From contig NZ_KI519609.1 in NCBI RefSeq assembly GCF_000483485.1, forward strand, positions 624,072 to 688,071: DNA of 64,000 nucleotides, in the 5' to 3' direction. This document shows positions 42,283 to 50,950 of this stretch, one piece after another. How positions within the stretch are numbered: the first letter of the stretch is position 1; each line of letters opens with the position of its first letter. The notes under the pieces are model-generated. The model did no database searches. It worked only from the letters and a program-made list of their open reading frames with translations, and was not told the DNA's origin. Position numbers and translations under genes: made by a program. This DNA is from Thiomicrorhabdus chilensis DSM 12352 (GTDB taxonomy: Bacteria > Pseudomonadota > Gammaproteobacteria > Thiomicrospirales > Thiomicrospiraceae).

Positions 42283-42933
42283 TCAAATAAATGATTGGAT
42301 TACGTTGCATAACCGCCTTGGCTTAAAATCGATACGTTCTACAGACACATTTATTTCTCGGCTTTTATCAGTATGCTCGTCTTTTGAGTGAACATGGCCA
42401 TGAATATTAAGGTTGCATTGTTCTCGCCTGTAGACTTCTTCCATGGCCTGTTTGGTATCTAAAGCCTTGCCACGCATGTATTCATCATCAGTGATAAGAG
42501 GGTAATGAGAAAACATAATTATTTTGCCACTAAACTCACGGATTAAAGCACTCGCCCATTCCGCTTTGCAGTGCAAATCACTCCCGTCCACACCGATAAC
42601 AATATAAAGTTTTTCAGGATAATCTTGGGCAAACTGCTTGAGCTTATTGATCATGGGAATATCATGATTTCCCAAAAGCAAAATAATGCGTCCATTGAGC
42701 CGATTCAGTATATCCAGTCCCTTTTTACTTGAGAAGTCCCCTAAATGAATGACTAACTCACCTTCTTTAACAACGCTGTTCCAGTTTGAGACTAAAAACT
42801 CATCTGGGTCATCAAAACCAGCTTTTTGCATTTCTTCTAAACGAACAGGCTCATGCCTGTTGATATTTGCATGCTTGAAGTGTGTATCACTTACAATCCA
42901 CGTTTCTTCGCTTACTTCACTCAACCAAGTCAA
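42283..42933 (-). CDS. calcineurin-like metallophosphoesterase
   Basis: A 216-residue metallophosphoesterase with all five motifs: SDTHFKH (near residue 15), HLGDFSS, LLGNHD, MFSHYPL and NIHGHVHS. These bind two metals and hydrolyse phosphoesters. It starts at TTG 42933, with TTGGAG eight bases upstream. Small proteins of this group are sometimes phage-derived or part of defence/repair modules; substrate unknown. Upstream on the same strand a 36-codon remnant (ends ...KPQILEIKN at about 42937) shows that another gene once preceded it; the rest of the 276-base gap shows only a degenerate repeat half at 43163-43189. Confidence 0.85.
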   Translation of the reverse strand: MTWLSEVSEETWIVSDTHFKHANINRHEPVRLEEMQKAGFDDPDEFLVSNWNSVVKEGELVIHLGDFSSKKGLDILNRLNGRIILLLGNHDIPMINKLKQFAQDYPEKLYIVIGVDGSDLHCKAEWASALIREFSGKIIMFSHYPLITDDEYMRGKALDTKQAMEEVYRREQCNLNIHGHVHSKDEHTDKSREINVSVERIDFKPRRLCNVIQSFI

Positions 42934-43209
42934 TTTTTAATCTCCAAGATTTGTGGCTTATTCACGGGTTTATAATCTTCATTCAGAATCGTGCTCTTCA
43001 AAGCAACATATTCATTAGAATCATCTGGTAAGCCCTGATTTTAAAAGACACTTTTTTTAATTCATTTAGATTTGGCAAAGTGCTTAAAAAAAGTTCTTAT
43101 CAGCTTTTTGTCATTGGATGGCTTTCAACTAGCCGGAAAACTTTAAAGTGCACATTATTTGTAGATGCTTCGACAGGCCCAGCAAAATGTTTGAGTCTTT
43201 ACATTTCAC

Positions 43210-43707
43210 TTAAGTAAAAGCTTTTTCAATATTAGAAATTGAAATTAGAAGGGTGTTTTCCTGTTCTGGCATTCGCTTAAATCCAAATTTTTCATAAAAT
43301 TCGACTGCTTCGCTATCAAGGGCATGGACTAATACAGCTTTGACACCAACTTCATTAGCAACATTCAAACTCCTAAGTAACGCATCTTTAAGCAATCCTT
43401 TTCCTAATGAAAGACCTTTAAAGTTAGTGTCTATTGCCAGTCTCGCAAGAATAACAACAGGTATTGGATTAGGCATATTTCTCGCAATATTGGATGTTGC
43501 TTTACTCCGTTCTACTGCTCCCGAAGCAAGTGCATAATATCCTACTACTCTATCATTAGAGGTTATAACAAAGGTTCTTGAGCCACGGTTTGTTTGGTTT
43601 TTTAAGGCTTTAGCTTTTAGCCAATGATCAAGAGTTGTCTTCCCACAACTGAACTTCCTGGTATCGTGACGATCTGCTAACAATTCAGGCGGATTTATTA
43701 CTCCCAA
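43210..43707 (-). CDS. TacT/AtaT-like GNAT toxin
   Basis: A 165-residue GNAT. Near the N-terminus FSCGKTTLDHWLKAKALKNQ is the usual start of TacT/AtaT toxins, GYYALASGAVER the following strand, VVILARLAIDTNFKGLSLGKGLLKDALLR the acetyl-CoA loop, and FYEKFGFKRMPE holds the catalytic Tyr. These toxins acetylate the amino group of aminoacyl-tRNAs. It starts at TTG 43707 inside the antitoxin gene, so translation is coupled. Gene order antitoxin-toxin as in the family. Confidence 0.88.
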   Translation of the reverse strand: MGVINPPELLADRHDTRKFSCGKTTLDHWLKAKALKNQTNRGSRTFVITSNDRVVGYYALASGAVERSKATSNIARNMPNPIPVVILARLAIDTNFKGLSLGKGLLKDALLRSLNVANEVGVKAVLVHALDSEAVEFYEKFGFKRMPEQENTLLISISNIEKAFT

Positions 43708-43961
43708 GGAGACTTCTCCGACAAAAGATTTTCTAGTTGAGCACTGTTTGGCAATGGCTTTTCAAGGATTTGTTCAAATTGGTCAAACGCCTTGTCATTG
43801 AGTAAAAACACTCTTTGGTTTAATAAAACTTCTTCCGCTTCTCGGCAGACCGTACTTAAAATAAAAGCGGTCCTATCCATTTTGAGAATTTCTGCGGCTT
43901 GGGAAATTAACGCCTTTTGCTCTGGAAGAACCCGCATATTAATTGGTAACTTTTGCATCAT
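43698..43961 (-). CDS. DUF1778 (TacA/AtaR-like) antitoxin
   Basis: An 87-residue ribbon-helix-helix antitoxin. INMRVLPEQKALISQAAEIL followed by KMDRTAFILSTVCREAE is the DUF1778 DNA-binding half; the C-terminal tail (LNDKAFDQFEQILEKPLPN) is the usual toxin-neutralising segment. It overlaps the toxin gene by ten bases and probably represses the operon through the palindrome just upstream. Confidence 0.88.
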   Translation of the reverse strand: MMQKLPINMRVLPEQKALISQAAEILKMDRTAFILSTVCREAEEVLLNQRVFLLNDKAFDQFEQILEKPLPNSAQLENLLSEKSPWE

Positions 43962-43984
43962 GATTTTAAGCCTCTAAATATTTT

Positions 43985-44011
43985 CCCTATATTGTATATC
44001 TAATAGATACA
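43985..44011 (-). promoter_or_regulatory. probable tacAT operator/promoter
   Basis: ATCTA-A-TAGAT (43998-44008) is a perfect palindrome flanked by TGTAT and ACA, about 37 bases before the antitoxin start. On the reverse strand TACAAT (43991-43996) is a good -10 between them. This is the layout expected for antitoxin autoregulation. Confidence 0.5.
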
Positions 44012-44098
44012 CAGGGTAAAGTTTTAGCATTGAAATGCTTTGTTGATTAAAGCAGTTAATGGTGGCTATAAGACATAATTAGGTTTTGTTAATTTGTT

Positions 44099-44155
44099 GG
44101 CAGTGTGCGCAAGCCGGATTTGCTGTTGCTGAAACAGTCTAAATACTTTGTATGA
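44099..44155 (+). pseudogene. short duplicated fragment of the LigE-type ligase gene
   Basis: The frame GSVRKPDLLLLKQSKYFV and stop matches AGVVRKPDLLLLKSYD of the ligase at 38871. CCGGATTTGCTGTTGCTGAA (44114-44133) is identical in both, within a 21-base match. Nothing else of the ligase is recognisable nearby. Confidence 0.6.
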
Positions 44156-44167
44156 GAGATTTCTGCT

Positions 44168-44251
44168 TTTTAATGAGCACTTTCTTCCTTTTAATGAGCA
44201 CTTTCTTCCTTTTAATGAGCATTTTCTTCCTTTTAATGAGCATTTTCTTCC
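44168..44251. repeat. 21-bp tandem repeat, four copies
   Basis: Unit TTTTAATGAGCAYTTTCTTC plus C, four exact-length copies differing at one Y position (C in the first two, T in the last two). A plus-strand frame (44148-44339) would read FNEHFLP repeats, but the frame has no ribosome site and no recognisable ends, so I do not call it a gene. The 21-base period keeps any frame open. Confidence 0.85.
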
Positions 44252-44348
44252 TTTTGTTTTATCGACAGTTGGTGTGCATCACAATCTTTGCCCTCTTTCC
44301 TGTATAAAAAGAAAAATAGCATTGAACAATCATATCTAAAGTTGTAAT

Positions 44349-44570
44349 TTAGCAATCAAAGGCATTTGGTTTTGCGATGAATTTTATCTGACTGAAGTCA
44401 TTGTAAAGGTCAGTCATAATCTTGAAGAGGGCAGTTCTTTTTTCCACTAAAGTCATGGAAAAATGGATGTTTTTGAACCTGATTTGAAAAGCGTTATTAA
44501 GCCCCTCTAAAGAGTGACTGGTTTTGGGGTTGTGTAACATAGGGAATAGGCCGACTTTTAGTGGTTAAAT
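44349..44570 (-). pseudogene. C-terminal remnant of a transposase (MULE/IS256-like wording)
   Basis: Reverse-strand reading gives VGLFPMLHNPKTSHSLEGLN and continues to LYNDFSQIKFIAKPNAF. The TSHSLEGLNNAFQIRFKN block resembles the TTNSLEG...LK..L..H pattern near the end of MULE-type transposases. No start or catalytic part remains. The 240 bases beyond it (to 44810) show nothing I can name. Confidence 0.45.
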
Positions 44571-44812
44571 TTAGGCGCTCTAATTTTCAAAAAAATCACG
44601 CATAAATAGCCTAGTTCGATGTCTTCCAGAATGGCAAGGCAGTTCATCCACATCTTCAAAGACAGGGCCAGTCAACCGCTTTATGGTCAAGGTCATATTT
44701 TGCAAGTTCTGTAGGGGCTGCAACAATTAAGACATTGCGTAAAAGATTGTCCGTTCAGCATTGGTTTCAGTCAGGTTTGGACAAAAGAGTAGAAGTGTTG
44801 ATTTTTGATTAA

Positions 44813-44844
44813 TCGACTTGGTTCCGAAAGATGTACCAAGTCGA
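44813..44844. terminator. perfect 10-bp hairpin after the aminotransferase gene
   Basis: TCGACTTGGT and ACCAAGTCGA pair perfectly around a 12-base loop, 24 bases past the stop of the reverse-strand aminotransferase gene. On the reverse strand it is followed by an AT-rich stretch with a short T/A run rather than a strong T-tract, so termination is probable but not textbook. Confidence 0.6.
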
Positions 44845-44867
44845 GTTTCTGAAAGTGGTTGCTAGGG

Positions 44868-46049
44868 TTAACTTTTCATAAACGCATCGATGCGATCCAG
44901 TGCGTTTACCAGATTTTCCATGCTGGTGGCAAACGAGATGCGTAGGTGTTTATCGGCTCCGAATCCGGAACCCGGTACAGCAGCGACTTGTTTCTCTTCC
45001 AATAACGCGGTGGCGAAGTCGGCGTCGGTCTCAAAGCCCTTAATATTCATGGCTTCGGAGATGTCCATAAAGGCATAGAATGCGCCGTCGGCATGAATGC
45101 AATTGAATCCTGGAATCTGGTTGACTCTTTCGACCACAAAGGTATGACGTTTCTTGAATTCCACCAACATGGTCTGAATGCAGTCTTGCGATCCGTTCAG
45201 TGCTTCCACCGAGGCCGCCTGAGAAATCGAACACGGATTGGAGGTGCTTTGCGATTGCACTTTGCGCATGCCGGTGATGATGTCCACCGGCCCGCCGGCA
45301 TAGCCGATGCGCCAGCCGGTCATGGAATAGGCTTTGGAAACGCCGTTCATGACCACGGTACGATCGGTCAGTTCCGGACACACTTCCAGAATGTTGGTGA
45401 AAGGGGTGTTGCCCAGCAGGATGTGTTCGTACATGTCGTCGGACGCGATGATAATATTCGGATGCTGTTTGAGCACTTCCCCCAAGGCTTTCAATTCCTC
45501 AACGGTATAGACCGCGCCGGTTGGGTTGGATGGGCTGTTGATGACCACCATTTTGGTTTTTTCGGTAATGGCGTCGCTCAACTGTTGTGCGCTGATTTTA
45601 AAACCTTGCTCAATGCCTGCTTCGACAATCACCGGTTCTCCACCGGCCAGCAACGCCATGTCCGGGTAGGAGACCCAGTAAGGGGCAGGGATGACGACTT
45701 GGTCACCGTCGTTTAACACCGCTTGGCACAGGTTGAAGAAACTCTGCTTGCCACCGGATGAGACCAGAATCTGGTTGGCTTCGTAGTTCAAGTGGTTGTC
45801 GCGTTTGAACTTGGCTTGAATCGCTTCTTTCAATTCCGGTGTGCCATCCACCGCGGTATAGCGGGTTTGTCCGTTTTCAATCGCTCGTATTCCGGCCGCC
45901 TTGATGTGCTCCGGCGTATCAAAATCCGGCTCCCCGGCACCCAGACTGATGATGTCTTTGCCTGCACGTTTGAGTTCGGCGGCCTTGGCCGTGATCACTA
46001 AGGTTAAGGAAGGTTTTACTCGATTGACGCGATCAGATAGGGTTACCAT
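44868..46049 (-). CDS. class I aspartate aminotransferase
   Basis: A 393-residue aminotransferase of the AspC/AAT subgroup Ib. SLGAGEPDFDTPEHIK lies near residue 36, ILVSSGGKQSFFNL binds the PLP phosphate, VINSPSNPTGAVY follows, and the PLP lysine is in NGVSKAYSMTGWRIGYAGG near residue 240. It interconverts aspartate and oxaloacetate with glutamate/2-oxoglutarate. Single gene, divergent from uvrB; the 186-base shared upstream region shows no marked operator. Confidence 0.93.
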   Translation of the reverse strand: MVTLSDRVNRVKPSLTLVITAKAAELKRAGKDIISLGAGEPDFDTPEHIKAAGIRAIENGQTRYTAVDGTPELKEAIQAKFKRDNHLNYEANQILVSSGGKQSFFNLCQAVLNDGDQVVIPAPYWVSYPDMALLAGGEPVIVEAGIEQGFKISAQQLSDAITEKTKMVVINSPSNPTGAVYTVEELKALGEVLKQHPNIIIASDDMYEHILLGNTPFTNILEVCPELTDRTVVMNGVSKAYSMTGWRIGYAGGPVDIITGMRKVQSQSTSNPCSISQAASVEALNGSQDCIQTMLVEFKKRHTFVVERVNQIPGFNCIHADGAFYAFMDISEAMNIKGFETDADFATALLEEKQVAAVPGSGFGADKHLRISFATSMENLVNALDRIDAFMKS

Positions 46050-46235
46050 GTAATGATTCTCTCGAAATAAGGTGGAGCTTGTATAATAGGGTGCTGAATT
46101 TTTGGCACTTAAAAGTATCGTGATGAGTCAGTTGGCCATCAATGGATACAATTTCATAAAGTTGTCATTTTACTGGATTTTGTGACGGTTTTTAAAGGAT
46201 TTAACACGTTTTAATCGGTTTTAAAGGGATTTGTT

Positions 46236-48269
46236 GTGGCAAAAGCATTTGAATTGGTTTCGCAGTATCAACCGGCCGGGGATCAGCCGACCGCGATTGC
46301 CGAGTTGGTGGAGGGATTGGGTGATGGTGAGGCGTTTCAAACGCTGCTGGGGGTGACCGGATCGGGTAAGACCTTTACGGTGGCCAATGTCATCCAAACG
46401 GTGCAGCGTCCGACCATTATCTTGGCCCACAACAAAACGCTTGCCGCCCAGTTGTATGGTGAGATGAAAGGGTTTTTTCCGAACAACGCGGTGGAATATT
46501 TTGTCTCTTATTACGACTATTATCAGCCCGAAGCCTATGTGCCCGCTTCCGATACCTATATCGCCAAAGATTCTTCGGTCAACGAGCAGATCGAACAACT
46601 GCGTTTGTCGGCCACCAAAGCCTTGCTGGAGCGTGAGGATGTGATACTGATCGCCACCGTCTCCGCGATTTACGGTTTGGGGGATCCGGAGATGTACCTG
46701 AAAATGATTTTGCAGGTACGTCTGGGGGACAACATTGCCCAACGCGACATTCTGACGCGTTTGACTTCCATGCAATACAACCGCAACGACATCGAGTTGT
46801 GGCGCGGGACTTTCCGGGTGCGCGGTGATGTGATCGACGTGTTTCCCGCCGAGGCCGAGGAGTATGCGGTGCGCATCGAACTGTTTGACGATGAGGTAGA
46901 AAGCATCGCCTGGTTCGATCCTTTGACCGGTGAGGTGGTGGCGCGGCCGACACGGGTCACGGTTTACCCCAAATCGCATTACGTGACGCCGCGTGAACGC
47001 GTCATGGAAGCGGTGGAGCAGATTAAGGTCGAGCTAAAGGACCGCTTGGAACAGTTGCGTTCCATGCACAAGCTGGTCGAGGCGCAGCGTCTGGAAGAAC
47101 GCACCAAGCTGGACATCGAGATGATGTTGGAGCTGGGTTACTGCACCGGAATCGAAAACTACTCGCGTTATCTGTCCGGTCGCGAGGCGGGATTGCCGCC
47201 GCCGACCTTGATGGATTACTTTCCTAAAAATTCCTTGCTGGTCATCGACGAAAGTCACGTCACCATTCCGCAAATCGGCGGTATGTACAAAGGCGACCGT
47301 TCGCGTAAAGAAAATCTGGTGGGCTACGGGTTCCGTCTGCCTTCGGCACTGGACAACCGGCCGTTGATGTTCGACGAGTTTGAACGTTTGATGCCGCAGG
47401 CGATTTTTGTGTCCGCCACGCCGGGCAAATACGAAGCCGAGCATTGTTCGCAGATGGTCGAACAGGTGGTGCGCCCGACAGGCCTGTTGGATCCCGAGAT
47501 CGAAGTACGTCCGGCCTTGACGCAGGTGGACGATTTGTTGGGTGAAATCCGTCCGCGGGTCGAACTGAACCAGCGCATTCTGGTGACCACCTTGACCAAA
47601 CGCATGGCGGAGAACCTGACCGAATACCTGGAAGACCACAATGTACGAGTACGCTATCTGCATTCCGACATCGACACGGTCGAGCGTATCGAGATCATCC
47701 GTGATTTGCGCCTGGGCGAGTTCGACGTGCTGGTGGGCATAAACCTGCTTCGAGAAGGGCTGGACATACCAGAGGTGGCATTGGTGGCGATTCTGGATGC
47801 CGACAAGGAAGGCTTTTTGCGTTCAGACCGTTCTTTGATTCAGACTATCGGTCGTGCCGCGCGTAATGTTGACGGTAAGGCCATTCTGTATGCCGACAAG
47901 ATTACCAAATCGATGAAAAAAGCGATTGACGAGACCGAACGCCGTCGCGCCAAACAGATCGAGCATAACGAAAAACTCGGTATCACGCCGCAGGCTTTGA
48001 ACAAGAAAGTCAGCGACATTCTTGAGGATTCGCCTTACGCCAGCAAATCCAGCCGGCCCGCCTCAGGCAAAAAAGCGGCTGAGGCGGATGGCTATTACAA
48101 TCCGGAACTCAAACATCTGACACCGGCCGAGCTGGCAAGTCGCATCAAGAAACTGGAAAAAGAGATGTACAAAGCCGCCAAATCGCTGGATTTTGAAGAA
48201 GCCGCCTCGTTACGCGACCAGATCAAAACCCTGAAAAGCAGTATGGTCGGGGTGGGGGATTTGCGCTGA
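46236..48269 (+). CDS. uvrB: excinuclease ABC subunit B
   Basis: UvrB verifies DNA damage and recruits UvrC in nucleotide excision repair. The 677-residue protein is full length: Walker [16 protein letters not shown] at residue 39, the damage-probing hairpin [12 protein letters not shown] near residue 92, DESH box [11 protein letters not shown], helicase motif VI in QTIGRAARN, and the C-terminal UVR motif [18 protein letters not shown]. Start GTG 46236 has AAAGGGA seven bases upstream. Octamer at 47479-47486. Confidence 0.97.
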   Translation: MAKAFELVSQYQPAGDQPTAIAELVEGLGDGEAFQTLLGVTGSGKTFTVANVIQTVQRPTIILAHNKTLAAQLYGEMKGFFPNNAVEYFVSYYDYYQPEAYVPASDTYIAKDSSVNEQIEQLRLSATKALLEREDVILIATVSAIYGLGDPEMYLKMILQVRLGDNIAQRDILTRLTSMQYNRNDIELWRGTFRVRGDVIDVFPAEAEEYAVRIELFDDEVESIAWFDPLTGEVVARPTRVTVYPKSHYVTPRERVMEAVEQIKVELKDRLEQLRSMHKLVEAQRLEERTKLDIEMMLELGYCTGIENYSRYLSGREAGLPPPTLMDYFPKNSLLVIDESHVTIPQIGGMYKGDRSRKENLVGYGFRLPSALDNRPLMFDEFERLMPQAIFVSATPGKYEAEHCSQMVEQVVRPTGLLDPEIEVRPALTQVDDLLGEIRPRVELNQRILVTTLTKRMAENLTEYLEDHNVRVRYLHSDIDTVERIEIIRDLRLGEFDVLVGINLLREGLDIPEVALVAILDADKEGFLRSDRSLIQTIGRAARNVDGKAILYADKITKSMKKAIDETERRRAKQIEHNEKLGITPQALNKKVSDILEDSPYASKSSRPASGKKAAEADGYYNPELKHLTPAELASRIKKLEKEMYKAAKSLDFEEAASLRDQIKTLKSSMVGVGDLR

Positions 48270-48350
48270 AAGGTTTTGCAGGAATGAGCAGGCCTGGTTA
48301 GGGGGGAGGCTCGGAGCCGTAAAAAACTGTCTCTCTGAACCGTAAATATT

Positions 48351-48478
48351 TCATCCCGACCGAAGTGGAGGGATCTCGAGCCGCCGTGCAAAACCTTAAG
48401 AGATGCTTCGACTACGCGCCGCGAAGCAAGTACTCTTGGGGTGCTCAGCATAACAGTAAACAGTTGCTTAGCATGACA
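48351..48478. repeat. palindromic repeat copy between uvrB and pilU
   Basis: TCATCCCGACCGAAGTGGAG starts the copy; the internal spacer GAGCCGCCGTGCAAAACCTT matches the 4209 copy, and CTTCGACTACGCGCCGCGAA and GTGCTCAGCATAACAG follow, with a further GCATGACA at 48471-48478. An octamer CAGGCCTG stands just before it (48289-48296). Confidence 0.75.
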
Positions 48479-48490
48479 GGGGGCAAGTCA

Positions 48491-49654
48491 CTATTCTTCC
48501 GGGTCTTCCTTGACCTTGAACCCACCTTGGCTTGCGAGGTTGTTGATTTCCTGTTCGATTTTTTCCGGCAGCGGACGTTTGCTTTCCAGTTTGATTTTCA
48601 GGCGCAGGTTGTTCATCGAATCGGCATTGCGTAACGCCTCCTCGTAACTGATTTGGCCGTCTTCATAAAGATCAAACAAAGCCTTGTCGAAGGTCTGCAT
48701 CTCCTGGTCCTCGGAGTCGGTCATCAGTTTTTTGATGCCGCTGATGTCGGCTTTGAAGATCAAATCCTGCATTCTGGGGGTGTTGATCATGATCTCCACT
48801 GCCGCGACCCGGCCGCCGTTTAAACTGGGGATCAGGCGTTGAGAGACGATGGCGCGCAGGTTCAAAGACAAGTCCATCAATACATGGTTGCGCTGAATCG
48901 GCGGGAAGAAGTTGATGATGCGATCTAAAGCCTGGTTGGTGTTGTTGGCGTGCAGGGTCGACATACACAGGTGACCGGTTTCGGCAAAGGCCACGGCGTG
49001 GTTCATGGTGTCGTCGGAGCGGATCTCACCGATGAGGATGACGTCGGGTGCCTGACGCAGGGTGTTTTTCAAGGCAGCATCGTAACTGTCGGTATCCACG
49101 CCCACTTCACGCTGGGTGACAATGCATTTTTTGTGGGAGTGCACGAATTCGATCGGGTCTTCAATGGTGATGATGTGGCCGTCAGCCGCTTGGTTGCGCA
49201 AATCGATCAGGCTCGCGAGCGTGGTGGATTTACCGGAGCCGGTTCCCCCGACAATCAGAATCAACCCACGTTTGGTCATCACCAGTTCTTTCAGGATTGG
49301 AGGCAGGTTCAAATCTTCGAATTTGGGGATTTCGGTATGCACCGAGCGAATCACCATGCCCGGCGTGCCGCGCTGTACGAATACGTTGACACGGTAGCGT
49401 GCAGTTCCGTGAATATGGTAAGCGAAGTTGCATTCGTTGGTGTTTTGGAACTGAGCCAGCTGTTCGGAGTTCATAATGGCAAAAGCCAATTCACTGACCA
49501 TGGCCGGTGTCATCTTCTCCTGCGTCAGCGGCTCGAGTTCACCGTCTTTTTTCATCACGGCCGGAGAGCCGGCGGTAATGAACAGATCCGACCCTCCCTG
49601 TTTCGAGAAGTAGGTCAGTAGCTTGTGAAGGTCTTCTTTGATTGCGCTGGACAT
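48491..49654 (-). CDS. pilU: type IV pilus twitching ATPase PilU
   Basis: PilU is the accessory retraction ATPase of type IV pili. The 387-residue protein has an N-terminal PAS-like part (GGSDLFITAGSPAVMKKDGEL), Walker A GGTGSGKST near residue 137, the Asp box TIEDPIEFVHSHKKCIVTQREVG region and GHLCMSTLHANN (His box). The longer C-terminal tail ending KVKEDPEE and the order pilT-pilU support PilU over a second PilT. AGGAG precedes ATG 49654 by seven bases; 20 bases separate it from pilT. Confidence 0.93.
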   Translation of the reverse strand: MSSAIKEDLHKLLTYFSKQGGSDLFITAGSPAVMKKDGELEPLTQEKMTPAMVSELAFAIMNSEQLAQFQNTNECNFAYHIHGTARYRVNVFVQRGTPGMVIRSVHTEIPKFEDLNLPPILKELVMTKRGLILIVGGTGSGKSTTLASLIDLRNQAADGHIITIEDPIEFVHSHKKCIVTQREVGVDTDSYDAALKNTLRQAPDVILIGEIRSDDTMNHAVAFAETGHLCMSTLHANNTNQALDRIINFFPPIQRNHVLMDLSLNLRAIVSQRLIPSLNGGRVAAVEIMINTPRMQDLIFKADISGIKKLMTDSEDQEMQTFDKALFDLYEDGQISYEEALRNADSMNNLRLKIKLESKRPLPEKIEQEINNLASQGGFKVKEDPEE

Positions 49655-49674
49655 GGGAGACTCCTGTTAATCCA

Positions 49675-50715
49675 TTAAGCCATGAAACTTTCTTTGTGAA
49701 CCGCCTTGGTGCGTGCGGTCTCCAACGAGATGGTGTGTTCGCCAACCAGACGTTTCAAATCCTGATCCAGGGTCTGCATGCCGAGTTTATTGGAGGTTTG
49801 AATGGTGGAGTACATTTGCGCCACCTTGTCTTCGCGAATCAGGTTGCGGATCGCCGCCGAGCCGAGCATGATTTCATGCGCGGCTACTCGCCCGCCCTCG
49901 GTTTTCTTGAGCAGTGTCTGTGAGATGACGGCTTTCAGGGATTCGGACAGCATGGCACGTACCATGGATTTTTCATTGGCCGGAAATACGTCGATGATAC
50001 GGTCGATGGTTTTAGCGGCTGAACTGGTGTGCAGGGTGCCGAATACCAAGTGTCCGGTTTCGGCAGCGGTCAACGCAAGGCGAATGGTTTCCAGGTCTCG
50101 CATTTCCCCCACCAAAATAATGTCCGGATCTTCCCTCAAAGCGGCGCGCAGAGCATTGGTGAAACTGTGGGTGTCGCGGTGCACTTCACGCTGATTCACC
50201 AGGCAACGTTTGGACTGATGCACGAATTCGATCGGGTCTTCGATGGTCAGAATGTGGGCGTTTTTGCGTTCGTTGAGGTAGTCGACCATCGCCGCCAGGG
50301 TGGTGGATTTACCCGAACCGGTCGGTCCGGTCACCAAGACGATGCCGCGCGGCGTTTCGGAAATTTGTTTGAAAATTTCCGGTGCATTCAAGTCTTCAAG
50401 TGTCAAAATCTCACTGGGAATGGTTCGGAAGACCGCGCCCATGCCTCGGTTCTGGATGAATACATTAGTACGGAAACGTGCAATATTGGTCAATTCGAAC
50501 GAGAAATCCAATTCATGGTGTTCTTCAAAGGTTTTACGTTGCTCGTCATCCATGATGTCATAGATCATTTTGTGGATGGCTTCCGCCTCAAGTGCCGGGG
50601 TATCCAGGCGTTTGATGTCGCCGTCCAAGCGAATCATCGGCGGCAGGCCTGCTGAAAGATGTAAGTCAGACGCGCCTTGGGTGGCACTGAATTCGAGAAG
50701 CTCGGTAATATCCAT
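49675..50715 (-). CDS. pilT: type IV pilus retraction ATPase PilT
   Basis: PilT powers pilus disassembly for twitching and for DNA uptake. The 346-residue protein has SDLHLSAGLPPMIRLDGD near the start, Walker A GPTGSGKST at residues 130-138, Walker B LVGEMRDLET, His box GHLVFGTLHTSS and the AIRNLIRE motif near residue 288, required for retraction. AAGGA lies eight bases before ATG 50715. First gene of a pilT-pilU operon. Confidence 0.96.
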   Translation of the reverse strand: MDITELLEFSATQGASDLHLSAGLPPMIRLDGDIKRLDTPALEAEAIHKMIYDIMDDEQRKTFEEHHELDFSFELTNIARFRTNVFIQNRGMGAVFRTIPSEILTLEDLNAPEIFKQISETPRGIVLVTGPTGSGKSTTLAAMVDYLNERKNAHILTIEDPIEFVHQSKRCLVNQREVHRDTHSFTNALRAALREDPDIILVGEMRDLETIRLALTAAETGHLVFGTLHTSSAAKTIDRIIDVFPANEKSMVRAMLSESLKAVISQTLLKKTEGGRVAAHEIMLGSAAIRNLIREDKVAQMYSTIQTSNKLGMQTLDQDLKRLVGEHTISLETARTKAVHKESFMA

Positions 50716-50950
50716 TTTGGTGTCCTTGCAACGGTGACAAAGTTAAGCTCGGTAAAAATCATTATAGTGAAGATTGTTCACAAATAGAATGCTAATAAGC
50801 CCTTAATGATGAAGGGGTTAATAAAAAGGCTCGAATTGGCTCATTAGGATAGTGCTTTGGGAACCTTAAAAATATAGTAGAATTACGGTCATGAAACATC
50901 GTAGCCTTTGATTTAAAGGCATTGCCACATTATCGAGTTTAGGAAAGTTT

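Noticed and set aside
44168-44251. Possible CRISPR array
   Set aside because: The copies are contiguous 21-mers without spacers, and no cas genes are near.
44148-44339. Open frame reading FNEHFLP repeats as a small protein
   Set aside because: No ribosome site, no relation to a family, and the openness is a direct result of the 21-base period.
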